A DNA stretch of 31,475 bases, taken from NCBI GenBank assembly GCA_964058805.1, contig CAXKVV010001004.1, positions 1 to 31,475 of the forward strand, read 5' to 3'. The DNA comes from Schoenoplectus triqueter. Taxonomy: Eukaryota > Streptophyta > Magnoliopsida > Poales > Cyperaceae. Below, piece after piece: positions 21,492 through 31,298 of the stretch. Under the pieces are notes generated by a model. The model saw only the letters and a program-made list of their open reading frames with translations, was not told the DNA's origin and searched no databases. Every line of letters starts with the position of its first letter. Position 1 is the stretch's first letter. The position numbers were made by a program, and so were the translations under genes.

Positions 21492-21954
21492 CGGATTCAG
21501 AATTTTGGTCGGGGGCAATTATCAGATTGTAATAGTTTATCGGGTTCAAATCCATTATCTAATCGGGTACTAAATAAAAAAATTAATAATTTAATATATA
21601 TACTTAACTAATAAAAAAATTAATAATTTAATATATATACTTAACTAATAAAAAAAATTAAAATAATAATATTTTATATATTAAAATAACAATAAAATAA
21701 AGCTCAAAATAATAGATAGTCAAGTTGATGAAGAAAGTTTTCGTCTACGAAACTTTATATTTTGATATCTTTGCATAATTATTTCATTATGCACGATATT
21801 AAATAATTTTTTCTCAATAAAAATAATCAGACAATTCAGGGGGGCAAATAATTTTTTCAGAGGAGACAAATTACCGAAATCATTACCGAAAAATACTATT
21901 TTTCAAAATCCAGGGGACATGTGCGTGCCCCTGGAACCACTTGGTCCGTCCCTG
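21486..21954. mobile_element. 469-bp non-autonomous hAT-type element
   Basis: The left end CAGGGGCGGATTCAG and the reversed right end CAGGGACGGACCAAG are typical plant hAT-like ends. The 8-bp flanks are TATATATG (21478-21485) and TATATATA (21955-21962), matching at seven of eight, though simple sequence there weakens the test. Inside, a unit of about 37 bp (CTAATAAAAAAATTAATAAT and following bases) is repeated two and a half times at 21570-21660. No transposase frame is present. Confidence 0.65.
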
Positions 21955-21962
21955 TATATATA

Positions 21963-22667
21963 TATATATGTTTGTATCTGGCCAAAACGCAGTGTTTGGT
22001 TATAATGTCATATTCCGCATTTTACTTTCTGGGACTTCTATTCTGCTGTTGAATTCAAAGCCATTGACGTGAGTTACTTTTAACAAGAAAATGTGAGGAA
22101 AAATATATTTGATAATGGCCACATTTGGAAGTTTCTTATGCTAAATAACCCCTTTTTATTTGATAATTGTGACATTATCCCTTAATTTGTCAATTTGACA
22201 CAAAATACTTGGATTTGTGATGTGTATATTGATATGCATTGCACATAAACTAAGAAGCATCCATTGCACATATTCCGGGATGCATATCAACTGCGGTAAG
22301 ATTAAGCACAAAAATTATCAATATATAACCGACCACATTAAGAAACAAAATACTGAAATTCTTTCTTGCATGTTTGGTTTTGTTTTGAGTATTTGCATTT
22401 TCTTTGGGACTTCCTAACAAATTATTATAATTCTTTCCCAAAAAATATTAAAATTTTCGGCATTTAAATTGAAAACTTGCAAATTGTAGAGAACAAAGAG
22501 CGTTTAAGAATTTCAATTTGTTAATGTGCAAATGCTAGTTTGATTTCACAAACTAAAAAGGTAGTTCTAAAATATGCTAGTTTGATTGCACCTACATATA
22601 TGCATCTCTGCTTCTTTCTTCACGTAACATCAAATTATGCCTTCGACACAAACTACTTGATAAGTTG

Positions 22668-22698
<31 letters not shown>

Positions 22699-22944
22699 CA
22701 CTTTTTGTTTAACAAAAACAACATTTCCAAGGAAAATAGTTATAAGTTAAAGAAGGGATAATAATCTATATTCGCATTATGATTCACAAATTATGTTAGC
22801 TCTTATAGTTTTTAGCATTATGAAACTATATATTGCATGTCTTTTTGGATTCATTAATCACCAACCTTTCTTTATTTTAAGGAAAAAATTGGTTAAATGC
22901 TACTTCAAAATTTTGAATTTTAAAAAATATCACTATAAAATCAG
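21963..22944. other. AT-rich intergenic DNA with a TA microsatellite
   Basis: No gene is supported. A TA microsatellite covers about 22668-22693. Open frames at 22217-22417 and on the other strand at 22250-22441 overlap each other and show no protein character. Confidence 0.5.
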
Positions 22945-23243
22945 ATTAAAAAAATATCACTCTAAACTTAATTAATTTTTAATTTTGCCACTCAAATTGT
23001 ATAAATGTATGAGATTAATTTTTTTTGATGAAAATGTATGAGATTAATTTATTATTAAAAATATAATAAATCTCATAATATCTAAAATACTTTCACGAAA
23101 CACTTGGTATTTCCCCCTCCCCTCTTGACCACCTTTCCCCATCTATTTTGCCTCTTCCAAACCCTCCCCTCTTGATCACCTCCTCCGAACTCTCCTTTGT
23201 TTTGTTCAATGCTTTGAACACTCTCTTATTAGATCGTAGTTAA

Positions 23244-23332
23244 GACCAGTTCATATACAGGGTTTTGATATCCGAAGCATTATATAAAGACCAGTTCATA
23301 ACAGGGTTTTGATATCCGAAGCATTATATAAA
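23244..23332. repeat. 45-bp tandem duplication abutting a MITE
   Basis: GACCAGTTCATATACAGGGT and following bases up to GCATTATATAAA occupy 23244-23288, then repeat at 23289-23332 with one base missing. Each copy ends in TTATATAAA, the 9-bp target duplication of the MITE that starts at 23333. The matching place in the right arm of the inverted repeat has a single copy. Confidence 0.8.
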
Positions 23333-23718
23333 GGGTGGGGATCACTTGACAATGAGTACTATTTTAACAATTTTGACAATAAATTTTTAAATAAATATGA
23401 AAAAATCTTAAAAATAAAAAATATCTTATGGATATGTTCTTCTACTTATAGATTGATGATGATTTAAATTTCATGCAATTTCATTATTGTTTGATACTCC
23501 ATCAAGGACCATCAAAATTTTATATAATTTACAACGGTTATAATTTGACGGTTTTTGATATTGGACCATCTAATGATAATGAAATTGCATGAAATTTGAA
23601 TCACCATTAATCTATAAGTAGAAGAACATATCCACAATTTTTTTTTCTATTTTTTGTATTTATTTAAAAATTTATTATCAAAATTAACAAAATAACCATT
23701 GTCAAATGATCCCTTCCC
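23333..23718. mobile_element. 386-bp Mutator-type MITE
   Basis: The left end GGGTGGGGATCACTTGACAA is matched by the reversed right end GGGAAGGGATCATTTGACAA. The inverted similarity runs for about 170 bp per arm, covering nearly the whole element, including ATGTTCTTCTACTTATAGAT and TTTCATGCAATTTCATTAT. A perfect 9-bp target duplication TTATATAAA lies at 23324-23332 and 23719-23727, diagnostic of the Mutator superfamily. No coding capacity. The transcript would fold into a long hairpin. Confidence 0.85.
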
Positions 23719-24096
23719 TTATATAAACATGACGTTCCTCATAAACCTTTACGAAAGGCTTAGGATACGACTTGTTTCGGAATTTCTTTAACAAAAATCA
23801 GTGAAGCATTTCAAAGTCAGTAAAAGAAAAGACCAACTGGCAAAACTAAGTTGAAAAATTAAATTTTCTTGTGAGTTGAGAGGCCAGTAAGTGAAAAGAG
23901 GTGATGAAGGCTCCTATGTCAAATAACAGTAGCTAAAATGGATGAAAACATAATAAATACAAAAATGAGCTAGAACACATTGATAGCCTCAATTATACAC
24001 TCTTTTCCATTAAGATTTTTATCTTGAAAACTAGACTATTTATATTATTTTTTTAAAATTTCTTTATGTTTTATATTGAGATCAAAATACTATTGC

Positions 24097-25544
24097 CACT
24101 ACCAGAAAAATTAGATTTAGAACCGGCTATTAAGAATCAATTTTCTAAAAAATAGCTGCTAAAAGATTAGAGTGGCAGGGTTGTAAATTTTATTAAAATT
24201 ATTAAAACCAGTTTTGTAAAACAACCGGTTACAATTTTTTTTATTATAACCGGTTATATGAAAACCGGTTCCAATTGAATGGATTAAAATCGGTTATAAA
24301 TAACCTATTCTAAAAATTTTATTTTAAAACCGGTTTTAGCAAAAATAGATTCTAAATTCTAAGAAAATTAAATCCGGTTATTAATAAAATCGGTTCTAAA
24401 CTCAAGGTAGCTCCTAAATTAGAGCCGTTTTTTTAATAACCGGTTCTAAATTATGATTAAAATTTATGATAATATATAAAATTCTCTGACATCATATTAA
24501 TATAAAAATTCTTTGATTAAAAATTTAATTCATATTAATTAACGTCAGTGAATTAGATTAAAAATTAAATTTTAGAGTACTTCATATTAATCTAATTCAT
24601 ATTAATTAAAACCAGTTTTTATTAAAACTGGTTCACCGTTTTTAATAAAAAACGGCTCTAAAGAAATTCTTTGCATCAACCAATAGAATTTCAGTTTTTT
24701 GCTCCCACAAATTGCTATGTTTTCCAATCTAACCATTGGTTCATGCTTATCTGACGATCTAAAAACCAAAATTCAAAAATCTAAATCTCACAGATTATCA
24801 CTCTTCATCCTCCTATTTCATATATAAAAGAGATATTGAGAGACAGAGAAAGAGAAAGAGCAAAGGTAGTTTTGAAGAAAGAAAAAAGAAAGACAAAGAG
24901 AAAGACGGATTTGAAACTCGTCTTGAAACTCAAAAATGAATTTGATGTTTATTTAAAGTTTTTAGTTTAGTTTTTTTTTTATTTTTTTCTTTAGAAATTA
25001 TAAAGATAGAAAATTTCTCAGATTTTCTTTAATATGTAATATATATATAATTATTTTATTAATAAAATATACTTTATTAGTTAATGTTAAAATTAAATTA
25101 TTTAATCAAAATTTAAAGAAATCAATTCAAAAAATAAAATAACAAATTATAAATAATGGTTTATGTTGTAAACAGTTAGAAACAACTCTAAACGGCTGAT
25201 TAGAAAGAATTAAATTAAAGCATTTATTTAAAGCCAGTTAGAAATGGCTCTAAACTGCTGATTAGAAAGAATCAAATTAAAGTCTTTAAGAGTTTAGAAC
25301 CAGTTATTTCAAATAACCAGTTCTAAAGGTTAGAGTTTAGAACCAGTTATTTTGAAATAACCGGTTCTAAAGGTTAGAATTTAGAATCAATTATTTGAAA
25401 TAATCGGCTTTAAATGCCCCATTTAGCAGCTCCTCTTAGCGCCGATTTTTAAAATATTTAGCACCACATAGTTTTAGAACCGGTTGTATAACCGGAGCTA
25501 AATCCTTTATATAACCGGCTCTAAAATATTATTTTGTGGTAGTG
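24097..25544. mobile_element. 1.45-kb non-autonomous CACTA element
   Basis: The left end CACTACCAGAAAAAT and the reversed right end CACTACCACAAAATA are CACTA-type terminal repeats. A perfect 3-bp target duplication TGC lies at 24094-24096 and 25545-25547. Subterminal regions (about 24130-24450 and 25195-25525) are packed with repeats in both directions built on AACCGGTT and variants (AACCGGC, AACCAGTT, AATCGGTT); I count eleven CCGG cores. Such clusters are where the CACTA accessory protein binds in characterised elements. The centre holds AT-rich and purine-rich filler and no transposase frame. Confidence 0.9.
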
Positions 25545-25547
25545 TGC

Positions 25548-26883
25548 ATTTTGTAGTTGTCTTCAGGAACAAAAACACACAGAGAAATGCAGATCACAGT
25601 TTTGGTGGACAGATGAAAATTCTGCCTATTTTGTCATGTCAGTCGAACTGTAGATGCAATTTGTAAAATGTGAACCATAATTATTGATGACTAGTTGTGA
25701 ATTTTAAATTTCTGAAGCATTTTTTCACGGAAATTAAAAGGAAAAATAATCCCTTCATCATAGATTACTCTCTATCCCTTAAAAAATAGGTCGGGAGTAA
25801 TTTTTGAAGGAAGAACTTCATCTTAAAAGAGAATTGAGAAAGAAAGTTGAGAATCATGCGAGAAATCGAAGTCATTCTTAGTGTACTTTTTCTTTTACTC
25901 TTTTCTTATATTATGTTGTGATGTATATATACATCCTCTCGTATTTTATAACGTGACATGTGGTTAGATACTCTTATAAGGATTTAGCTGTAAACTCAAT
26001 AACCGACATGATTTAATTCTATTCATTTGATTTTTCAGCTCTTTTATTTGTGATTGCTATTTGGATTAAATTGAATATATTATTTAATCAATTGTATAAT
26101 ATCCAAGAATCAAATATTCAAACTAAAAAGTGGAACCAAAAATTCTGATCGAAAGTAGTAATTTAGGTTATATGCTAGGTACGAAAATGTGAAATCTATT
26201 ATCTAATGGAATATTGAGGAAACCCTAGAATTTATATTAGACACCAAAAAAAGAAGTGCAAAACCTAGATTATGTCGAAGTGACTCAATGATCTTAATGG
26301 ACTTAGATTTATAAGGTGAAATATCGAAAGAGAAAATCAAATTGTCTAGGTATGCGATCAAATCACAAAAGTGCAAATATGATATCATAATCTGAATTTA
26401 AATCTTCAATAAATATTAGAACACATTAAAAGATCAAATAGAGTAAATTAATTAAATGAGTGAAAGTAAAGCTGAAATTCTTTAGATTCTTTTATTTGAT
26501 AATTTTCAGTCAGTATTGTGAATTTACTATTTTTAGTGTAATTTTAGTCTAAATTAGTGAACCCTGTAAGAATTACTAATTCACTCTTATTTTTGTGGTT
26601 CGATATCCCAACTGCTACTTAACTAGATCATACGTTTGCCGCCAAATTTATCACAAATCCAAATCCTTTGAAACCCCTAATTAAAATACACAGAAACAAA
26701 TTAGATGCATTATTTAGAAGTACTTTTCTATTTTCTAAAATTTTTGTTGAATTAATGTCAATTTTACAAAGTTGGAAAATCAAGGTTTAAAACAGCTCAT
26801 TTCCATTCTATCTTTGGCACAAAACACAATTAAAAAATGTTTAAAAATGTAAAAATTGGAACATGTTAAAAAAAATAATGTTT
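25548..26883. other. Spacer inside the inverted repeat, possibly with an old LTR end
   Basis: No gene is supported. Near 26575-26650, TTTGTGGTTCGATATCCC followed by CTGCTACTTAACTAGATCAT and CGTTTGCCGCC resembles the layout at the 3' end of Athila/Tat LTRs, such as the one at 10670-10740, but without a primer site or a partner. The rest is AT-rich. An antisense open frame at 26203-26388 is not convincing. Confidence 0.3.
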
Positions 26884-27930
26884 AAAAATCACCTCTTTTC
26901 ATGATTTTTGTACTGACAGAAACTGACTTTGAAATGCTTCATGAATTTTTGTTAAGGAAATTCCACAATAAGTCTTATGCTGAGCCTTCTTAAAGGTTTA
27001 TGAGGTTTTCATCATGTTTTAGATGGTGTTTCAGACGCTCAAATTCTGTCATGAACTGATCTTAACCAGGATATAATAGGAGGGCATTCATTTGAATGCA
27101 TTGAACTTGGCGAAAGAGAGGGTACAGAGGAGTCGATCAGGAGGAAAGGGTTTAAAAGAGGCGAAATAGATAGGGAAAGGTAGTCGGGTCGGAAGGCAGC
27201 GCGGAAAGGGAGGAGGCATTGGGTGGAGGTAGGGCTGCAAACGAATCGAACACGAACGAACTGACTTGTGTTTGAGTTTGATTTGAAATTTATTTCGAAC
27301 TAGTTTGATTTGAAATAGATAGGCAGTTTCGAACTCAAACCATTGTTTGAAATTTGATTCGTTAAATATTCGAACTGTTTGATTTAATTCGTAAATAGTT
27401 TGAAATAAAATTATTAGGTGAACAAATTCCACAATTCATATCAAAATAACAGAATCAAATATAAAAAATGTCAATTTAATATAAATTCATACAAAACTAA
27501 AAGTTCATTCAACAAAAATTAATAAAATTTATATAAATTCATACTACTCAAAGTCTCAAACAATCAAATAATTATACAAATTCAAACAAAAATAGTTCGC
27601 GAACACATTTCGAACGAACTCACCATGGTTTGAGTTTGATTCGATATAATTTCGAATCGAATCGGTTTGATTTGAAATTAATTTCGAACTAGAATCGAAC
27701 GAACTTTTTTCAAACTTTTTTCGAATCGAACACGAACGAACTACGAACTTCGAATATTTCTTGCAGCCCTAGGTGGAGGAGAAAAATACCAAGTTTTTTC
27801 GTGAGGGCATTTTATGTATAATGAGATTTACTGTATTTTTAATAATAAAATTATACGTTTATAAGTTTGAATGTTGAAAATAAAAGCTAATTGAGTTTAG
27901 AGTGGTATTTTCAAAAGAAAAAATTTTGTT
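26884..27930 (-). repeat. Right arm of the long inverted repeat
   Basis: This is the partner of 22945-23900. Similarity begins at ATCACCTCTTTTCA (26888), runs through 27229, is interrupted by a hAT MITE, resumes at 27780 with AATACCAAGT, and ends at GAGTTTAGAGTGGTATTTTC (about 27893-27912). The Mutator MITE and 45-bp duplication of the other arm are absent here. An open frame on the minus strand at 27088-27432 crosses the arm/MITE border and is not a gene. Confidence 0.75.
27230..27771. mobile_element. 542-bp hAT MITE
   Basis: The terminal inverted repeat is a perfect 11 bp, TAGGGCTGCAA at 27230-27240 and its complement at 27761-27771. A perfect 8-bp target duplication GGTGGAGG lies at 27222-27229 and 27772-27779, diagnostic of hAT. 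Subterminal regions carry many GAACGAACT, TTCGAAC and TTTGAGTTTGATT motifs in both directions; a 21-bp direct repeat beginning CGAATCGAACACGAACGAAC starts at 27242 and 27722. No transposase frame. Confidence 0.92.
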
Positions 27931-28305
27931 TCCCGCACCATTCATTTTCGGATAATCCCCGCACTATCAGTGTTCATTTCTTTAATTAAGCACGTGCTAA
28001 TTGAGCCCAACATCCCATATTAAATCTGGCGCTAACATTTTCTTTTTGAATTCTCTCTTTTTTAGAACTTATGATGTTAAAATGTGTTTCATGTATTATA
28101 ACTTCGATGTTGAACATAAATTAGAATGTTGTGATATTGAATATATTATTAGGCTAATAAAATTGTATAAATATATATTTAAAATGTACTTGCTGTTTTA
28201 TGAGAAAATATTATTTTATGAAGTTTAATTTTTTTTCGTGTTATTTAGTAAATAATTGAAAAAAATCACATACTCCAGATAATCATATATAAATAATATT
28301 TAAAT
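27931..28305. other. AT-rich intergenic DNA, no feature seen
   Basis: Nothing is supported. A 75-codon open frame at 28001-28228 with no ATG at its listed start is unremarkable. A CACGTG core lies near 27991. Confidence 0.5.
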
Positions 28306-28821
28306 ACCCAGAACACATATCTAAATAAGAAATCTAAATATTATACTTAAATACTCAGAACACATATCTAAATACCCAGAACAAATATCTAAATACCTAA
28401 ATAAAAAATTTAAATACCTAGATATTATATTTATATGCCCAGAACACATATCTAAATACCCATAACGCATATCTAAATATCTAATAAGAAATCTAAATCC
28501 TAGATATTATTCTTAAATACCCAGAACACATATCCAAATACCCATAACACATATCTAAATAACTAAATACCTAGATATTATACTTAAATACTCAGAATAT
28601 ATATCTAAATATCTAGAACACATCTCTAAATAGCTAAATAAGAAATCTAAATACCTAGATATTATACATAAATACCCATAGTACATATCTAAATACTCAG
28701 AATATATATCTAAATATCCAAAACACATATCTAAATACCTAAGGAAAAAATCTAAATACCTAAATATTATATCTAAATACTTATAATAGATAATTAAATA
28801 TGCATGATATATATCTCAATA
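28306..28821. repeat. Minisatellite of 21-bp units with higher-order structure
   Basis: About 24 units, most exactly 21 bp and most ending in TAAAT, run without a break. Example unit starts are 28353, 28374, 28395, 28416, 28437, 28458 and 28479. Three unit types can be told apart: A (ACCCAGAACACATATC + TAAAT), B (ACCTAAATAAGAAATC + TAAAT) and C (ACCTAGATATTATACT + TAAAT). They tend to follow the order A-A-B-C, giving a higher-order unit of about 84 bp repeated five times or so with lapses such as an 8-bp remnant of B near 28560 and an extra A unit near 28700. The first units (28306-28352) and the last (after about 28780) are diverged. Confidence 0.9.
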
Positions 28822-29473
28822 ACTAACATAAGTAAATCACATTATATAAAAATAAAAATCTAAGTACTTATATTTATTTTAAATACTATTTTTTATTTGT
28901 TCCACAAAAGTTCTTAAATATCTAAAGAATATGATTACATACAACACAAGTTTGGCTTTTTAAAAATTATCACGTGGGTTTTGTGCAAATGATCTTTATT
29001 CGGCGGAGAAATAATCACGTGCATGCGAAAAATAAAAGTTTGTTAAGAACAGTTTAGCAAAACTTTTCAAAAATAAAAAATCATTTGTGAAAGATTTTTT
29101 TAAAAAATTAACACTGAGGTACTGTTAGTCACCTACTTTTAATTGTGTTCGTACTGGAAACTCTCACAAAGATACGCCATCTAGTGACGATGCTAGAACA
29201 AAATTTATATAAAGGCCAATTTTAATAAAAATAAATAAATAAATAAATATCGACATCAAGGAAATTGATATTAAAAAATTGAATTTTATACATGTCTTAT
29301 AAGCGTAAGTGTCATTTACTGTTGGTTTACAAATAAATGCTAGTCTGATATTTTTATAAAATTATGTTTATATATCTATATTCTAAGTAGAAAATCATTA
29401 ATGATTTTATAATATTGTATTTTTTTAATATATATATGTAATAAATGTACTACATCATCATAAGAAAAAAATA
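28822..29473. other. AT-rich intergenic DNA
   Basis: No gene is seen. Two CACGTG cores lie near 28972 and 29015. A short AAAT-type run is at about 29232-29248. Confidence 0.5.
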
Positions 29474-29684
29474 TTCCATATACAACAAAACAATTTATTG
29501 CACAGTTCATTAATTACCTTATAAAACCTTTATCGTTTTGAAATATTTAATATTTCAAAAAAAAAATCCTATTGAAAAATCAAGGTTCCATATACAACAA
29601 AACAATTTATTAGTTACCTTATAAAACCTTTATCATTTTGAAATATTAAATATTTAAAAAAAATAATCCTATTGAAAATCAAGG
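29474..29684. repeat. Two-copy tandem repeat of about 112 bp
   Basis: TTCCATATACAACAAAACAA starts at 29474 and again at 29586. Both copies continue through TTACCTTATAAAACCTTTAT and TTTTGAAATATT to ATCAAGG. The second copy is about 12 bp shorter, missing GCACAGTTCATT-like bases. Confidence 0.85.
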
Positions 29685-30159
29685 AGGCCGAAAACACATT
29701 ACACAACACATTTTATTAGTCAAGGACGGACCATGCCCCCCAAAACCCGTTGTGTCTCCGTGAGTGGCGCCGTCCATGCCCCCTTTTCATTATATAGATC
29801 ATTTTTTTTTGTTTTTTTTTTAACCGAGCGTTGGAAAGGAGCAATTTTGTTATTTCACAACCACGAGTGAATCACAAAACCATTACAAGTGTGATAGTCA
29901 CTAAAACGGGCATGGTTGCACTCTCATGCAAGATGGCACGTAGACCAGCATATTTTCGTCAGCTGTTTGGAAACATACGGGGTTTAAGTCACCGTGCGGT
30001 GAAGGGACCCCTTTTCCCTTTAAATATACTGAATCAAAGTAGAAAATGACTATAATTTGATAGCTACTTCACCATATATGAGGCAAGCTTACCAACTCTT
30101 TTATTAATTCCTTTTAGACTATTAGACACTAACCAGTTCTAACCAAATCTCTAAAGCTC
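29685..30159 (+). promoter_or_regulatory. Possible upstream region of the next gene
   Basis: Composition shifts here toward higher GC in patches (29720-29780 and 29830-30020). A TATA-like TTTAAATATA lies near 30020-30029. A 72-codon open frame at 29831-30049 uses a non-ATG start and has no recognised similarity, so it is left out as a gene. The promoter reading is positional inference from the exon at 31213. Confidence 0.2.
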
Positions 30160-30542
30160 CGTTTATCTTTTGGTCAAAAGAATTGGAGAACAAGGTTTAG
30201 GGGCAACTCAGAGGAGAAGGGCTCCTATTTTTTTTATTTTTTTATTTTCTCTTCCTTGTATTTCTTGAAGATTTTGAGCAGTCGGAGATCGACGCCTCTG
30301 ATCGAAAAGGTGCAAAAAGTCGGCTACCTCAAGTGGTGGATTCAAACTTCTATTGCAAGATTTCTGATAAAGACATCCAATAAAGAATTTTCTTTATTGA
30401 TCTTTGGGAGAAGGAGAATCTCAAGCGGCGAAAGTGATTTCGCTTGCCAGGAGTTCCATGTTTGTGAGATACAAGAGACCATACATACAAAGAAGAAAAG
30501 GATCTGAACCTTGTGCTGATGAGTCGCCCGTCCTCTTCTGCG
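30160..30542 (+). other. Candidate 5' untranslated exon of the next gene
   Basis: A pyrimidine-rich stretch (TTCTCTTCCTTGTATTTC) is followed by about 250 bp of more balanced sequence that ends at a possible donor, TCTGC|GTACGT at 30543. An open frame of about 83 codons (30256-30507) crosses it but starts at TTG and has no recognised similarity. Transcription is inferred only. Confidence 0.25.
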
Positions 30543-30796
30543 TACGTTAGAAATCTTAGACATCATCTACTTATTTAAAACCTCTTTTGTTTGCGTAATC
30601 CATTTTTATTTTCTTCTTTTAATTCGATTTGCATAAGTTATTATTCATTCAATTTTAGCCTTTTCAAGGAAACGGGGTGAATAAGCGGAAGTAAAAAAAG
30701 AAGAAGAAGAAGTTTTAGATAACTAAAGACAGTACGGGGAGGACCGAGGGTTTTTTTCTTCTTCTTCTTGTTCTTGTTTATTTATTTTATTTAATT

Positions 30797-30827
<31 letters not shown>

Positions 30828-31212
30828 TTGGATTGGAGGGGGGGCGTTGGTTTACATGAATCATAGTTCAATTATTTTGTCCGGTTAGTTATTTTTTTGC
30901 AAGCTTCAGTATCTTAATGCAAATACTGATAACTGAAAAGTATTTTATTTCATTAGGTAGATGCATGTGCAGAAGCAACTGCAATTTTCATAAATTAAGG
31001 AAAAACAATATATACTAGCTAGGATCTTTCTATTTTTCCTGCATAGACCATTTTATTATTGAGGAAGACTCGTTCTATAACCTATATAATCCATGACAGC
31101 TATTAAGAACCACGCATCATCCAATTAAAATATTAAATAACAGTCGTAAATCTATATCTCATGTTTTCTTTGTACGTTTTTAATTATGGTTTCTTTTTTG
31201 TGTATTATGTAG
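30543..31212 (+). other. Candidate leader intron with a 21-G run
   Basis: The stretch would be an intron from the donor GTACGT at 30543 to the acceptor TATTATGTAG ending at 31212. It contains AAGAAGAAGAAG (about 30700), CTTCTTCTTCTTG (about 30757) and an uninterrupted run of 21 G at 30807-30827 after a T run. No coding sequence is seen. Confidence 0.25.
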
Positions 31213-31298
31213 GGGCCAGTATGATATGGCCGAATTGGATCAAGACATCTTCAAGTTTCTGGATAATCATGATCAATCTTCGTTTCAAGAGAACAGAC
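31213..31298 (+). CDS. Probable first coding exon of an unidentified gene
   Basis: Between a good acceptor (TATTATGTAG|G at 31212) and a good donor (GAC|GTACGT at 31299) lies a short exon. From the ATG at 31226, which has G at +4, it reads 24 codons beginning MAELDQDIFKFLDNHDQSS, an acidic, soluble-looking start, and ends in phase 1. A different ATG at 31221, five bases upstream and out of frame, would give a Trp- and Ser-rich peptide and looks less likely. I do not recognise the family. The downstream intron begins with a CT-rich stretch, and the rest of the gene lies outside the window or after 31431, where another TTAATTGTAG acceptor-like site occurs. Confidence 0.4.

Larger units (their letters stand above)
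22945..23900 (+). repeat. Left arm of a long inverted repeat
   Basis: Read on the minus strand, this arm matches 26884-27930 in order: ATCACCTCTTTTCA, CTGACTTTGAAATGCTTCA, TTTTTGTTAA.GAAATTCC, AAAGGTTTATGAGG, ATGAACTG.TCTTAAC, CATTGAAC, GGCAAAATAGATGGGGAAAG, AATACCAAGT and TTAAGTTTAGAGTGATATTT all have partners. This arm alone contains a 45-bp tandem duplication and a Mutator-type MITE. Its outer edge is near AAAAAATATCACTCTAAACT at 22949. The arms may be long TIRs of one element or two copies of one family in opposite orientation. Confidence 0.75.

Noticed and set aside
27088..27432. 114-codon minus-strand open frame
   Set aside because: It crosses the border of a hAT MITE with its target duplication, so its two halves have different origins.
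28306..28821. The 21-bp array considered as a CRISPR-like array
   Set aside because: Units are contiguous with no unique spacers, and the DNA is plant nuclear.
29831..30049. 72-codon open frame upstream of the next gene
   Set aside because: Non-ATG start, no recognised similarity, and a TATA-like element lies inside it.
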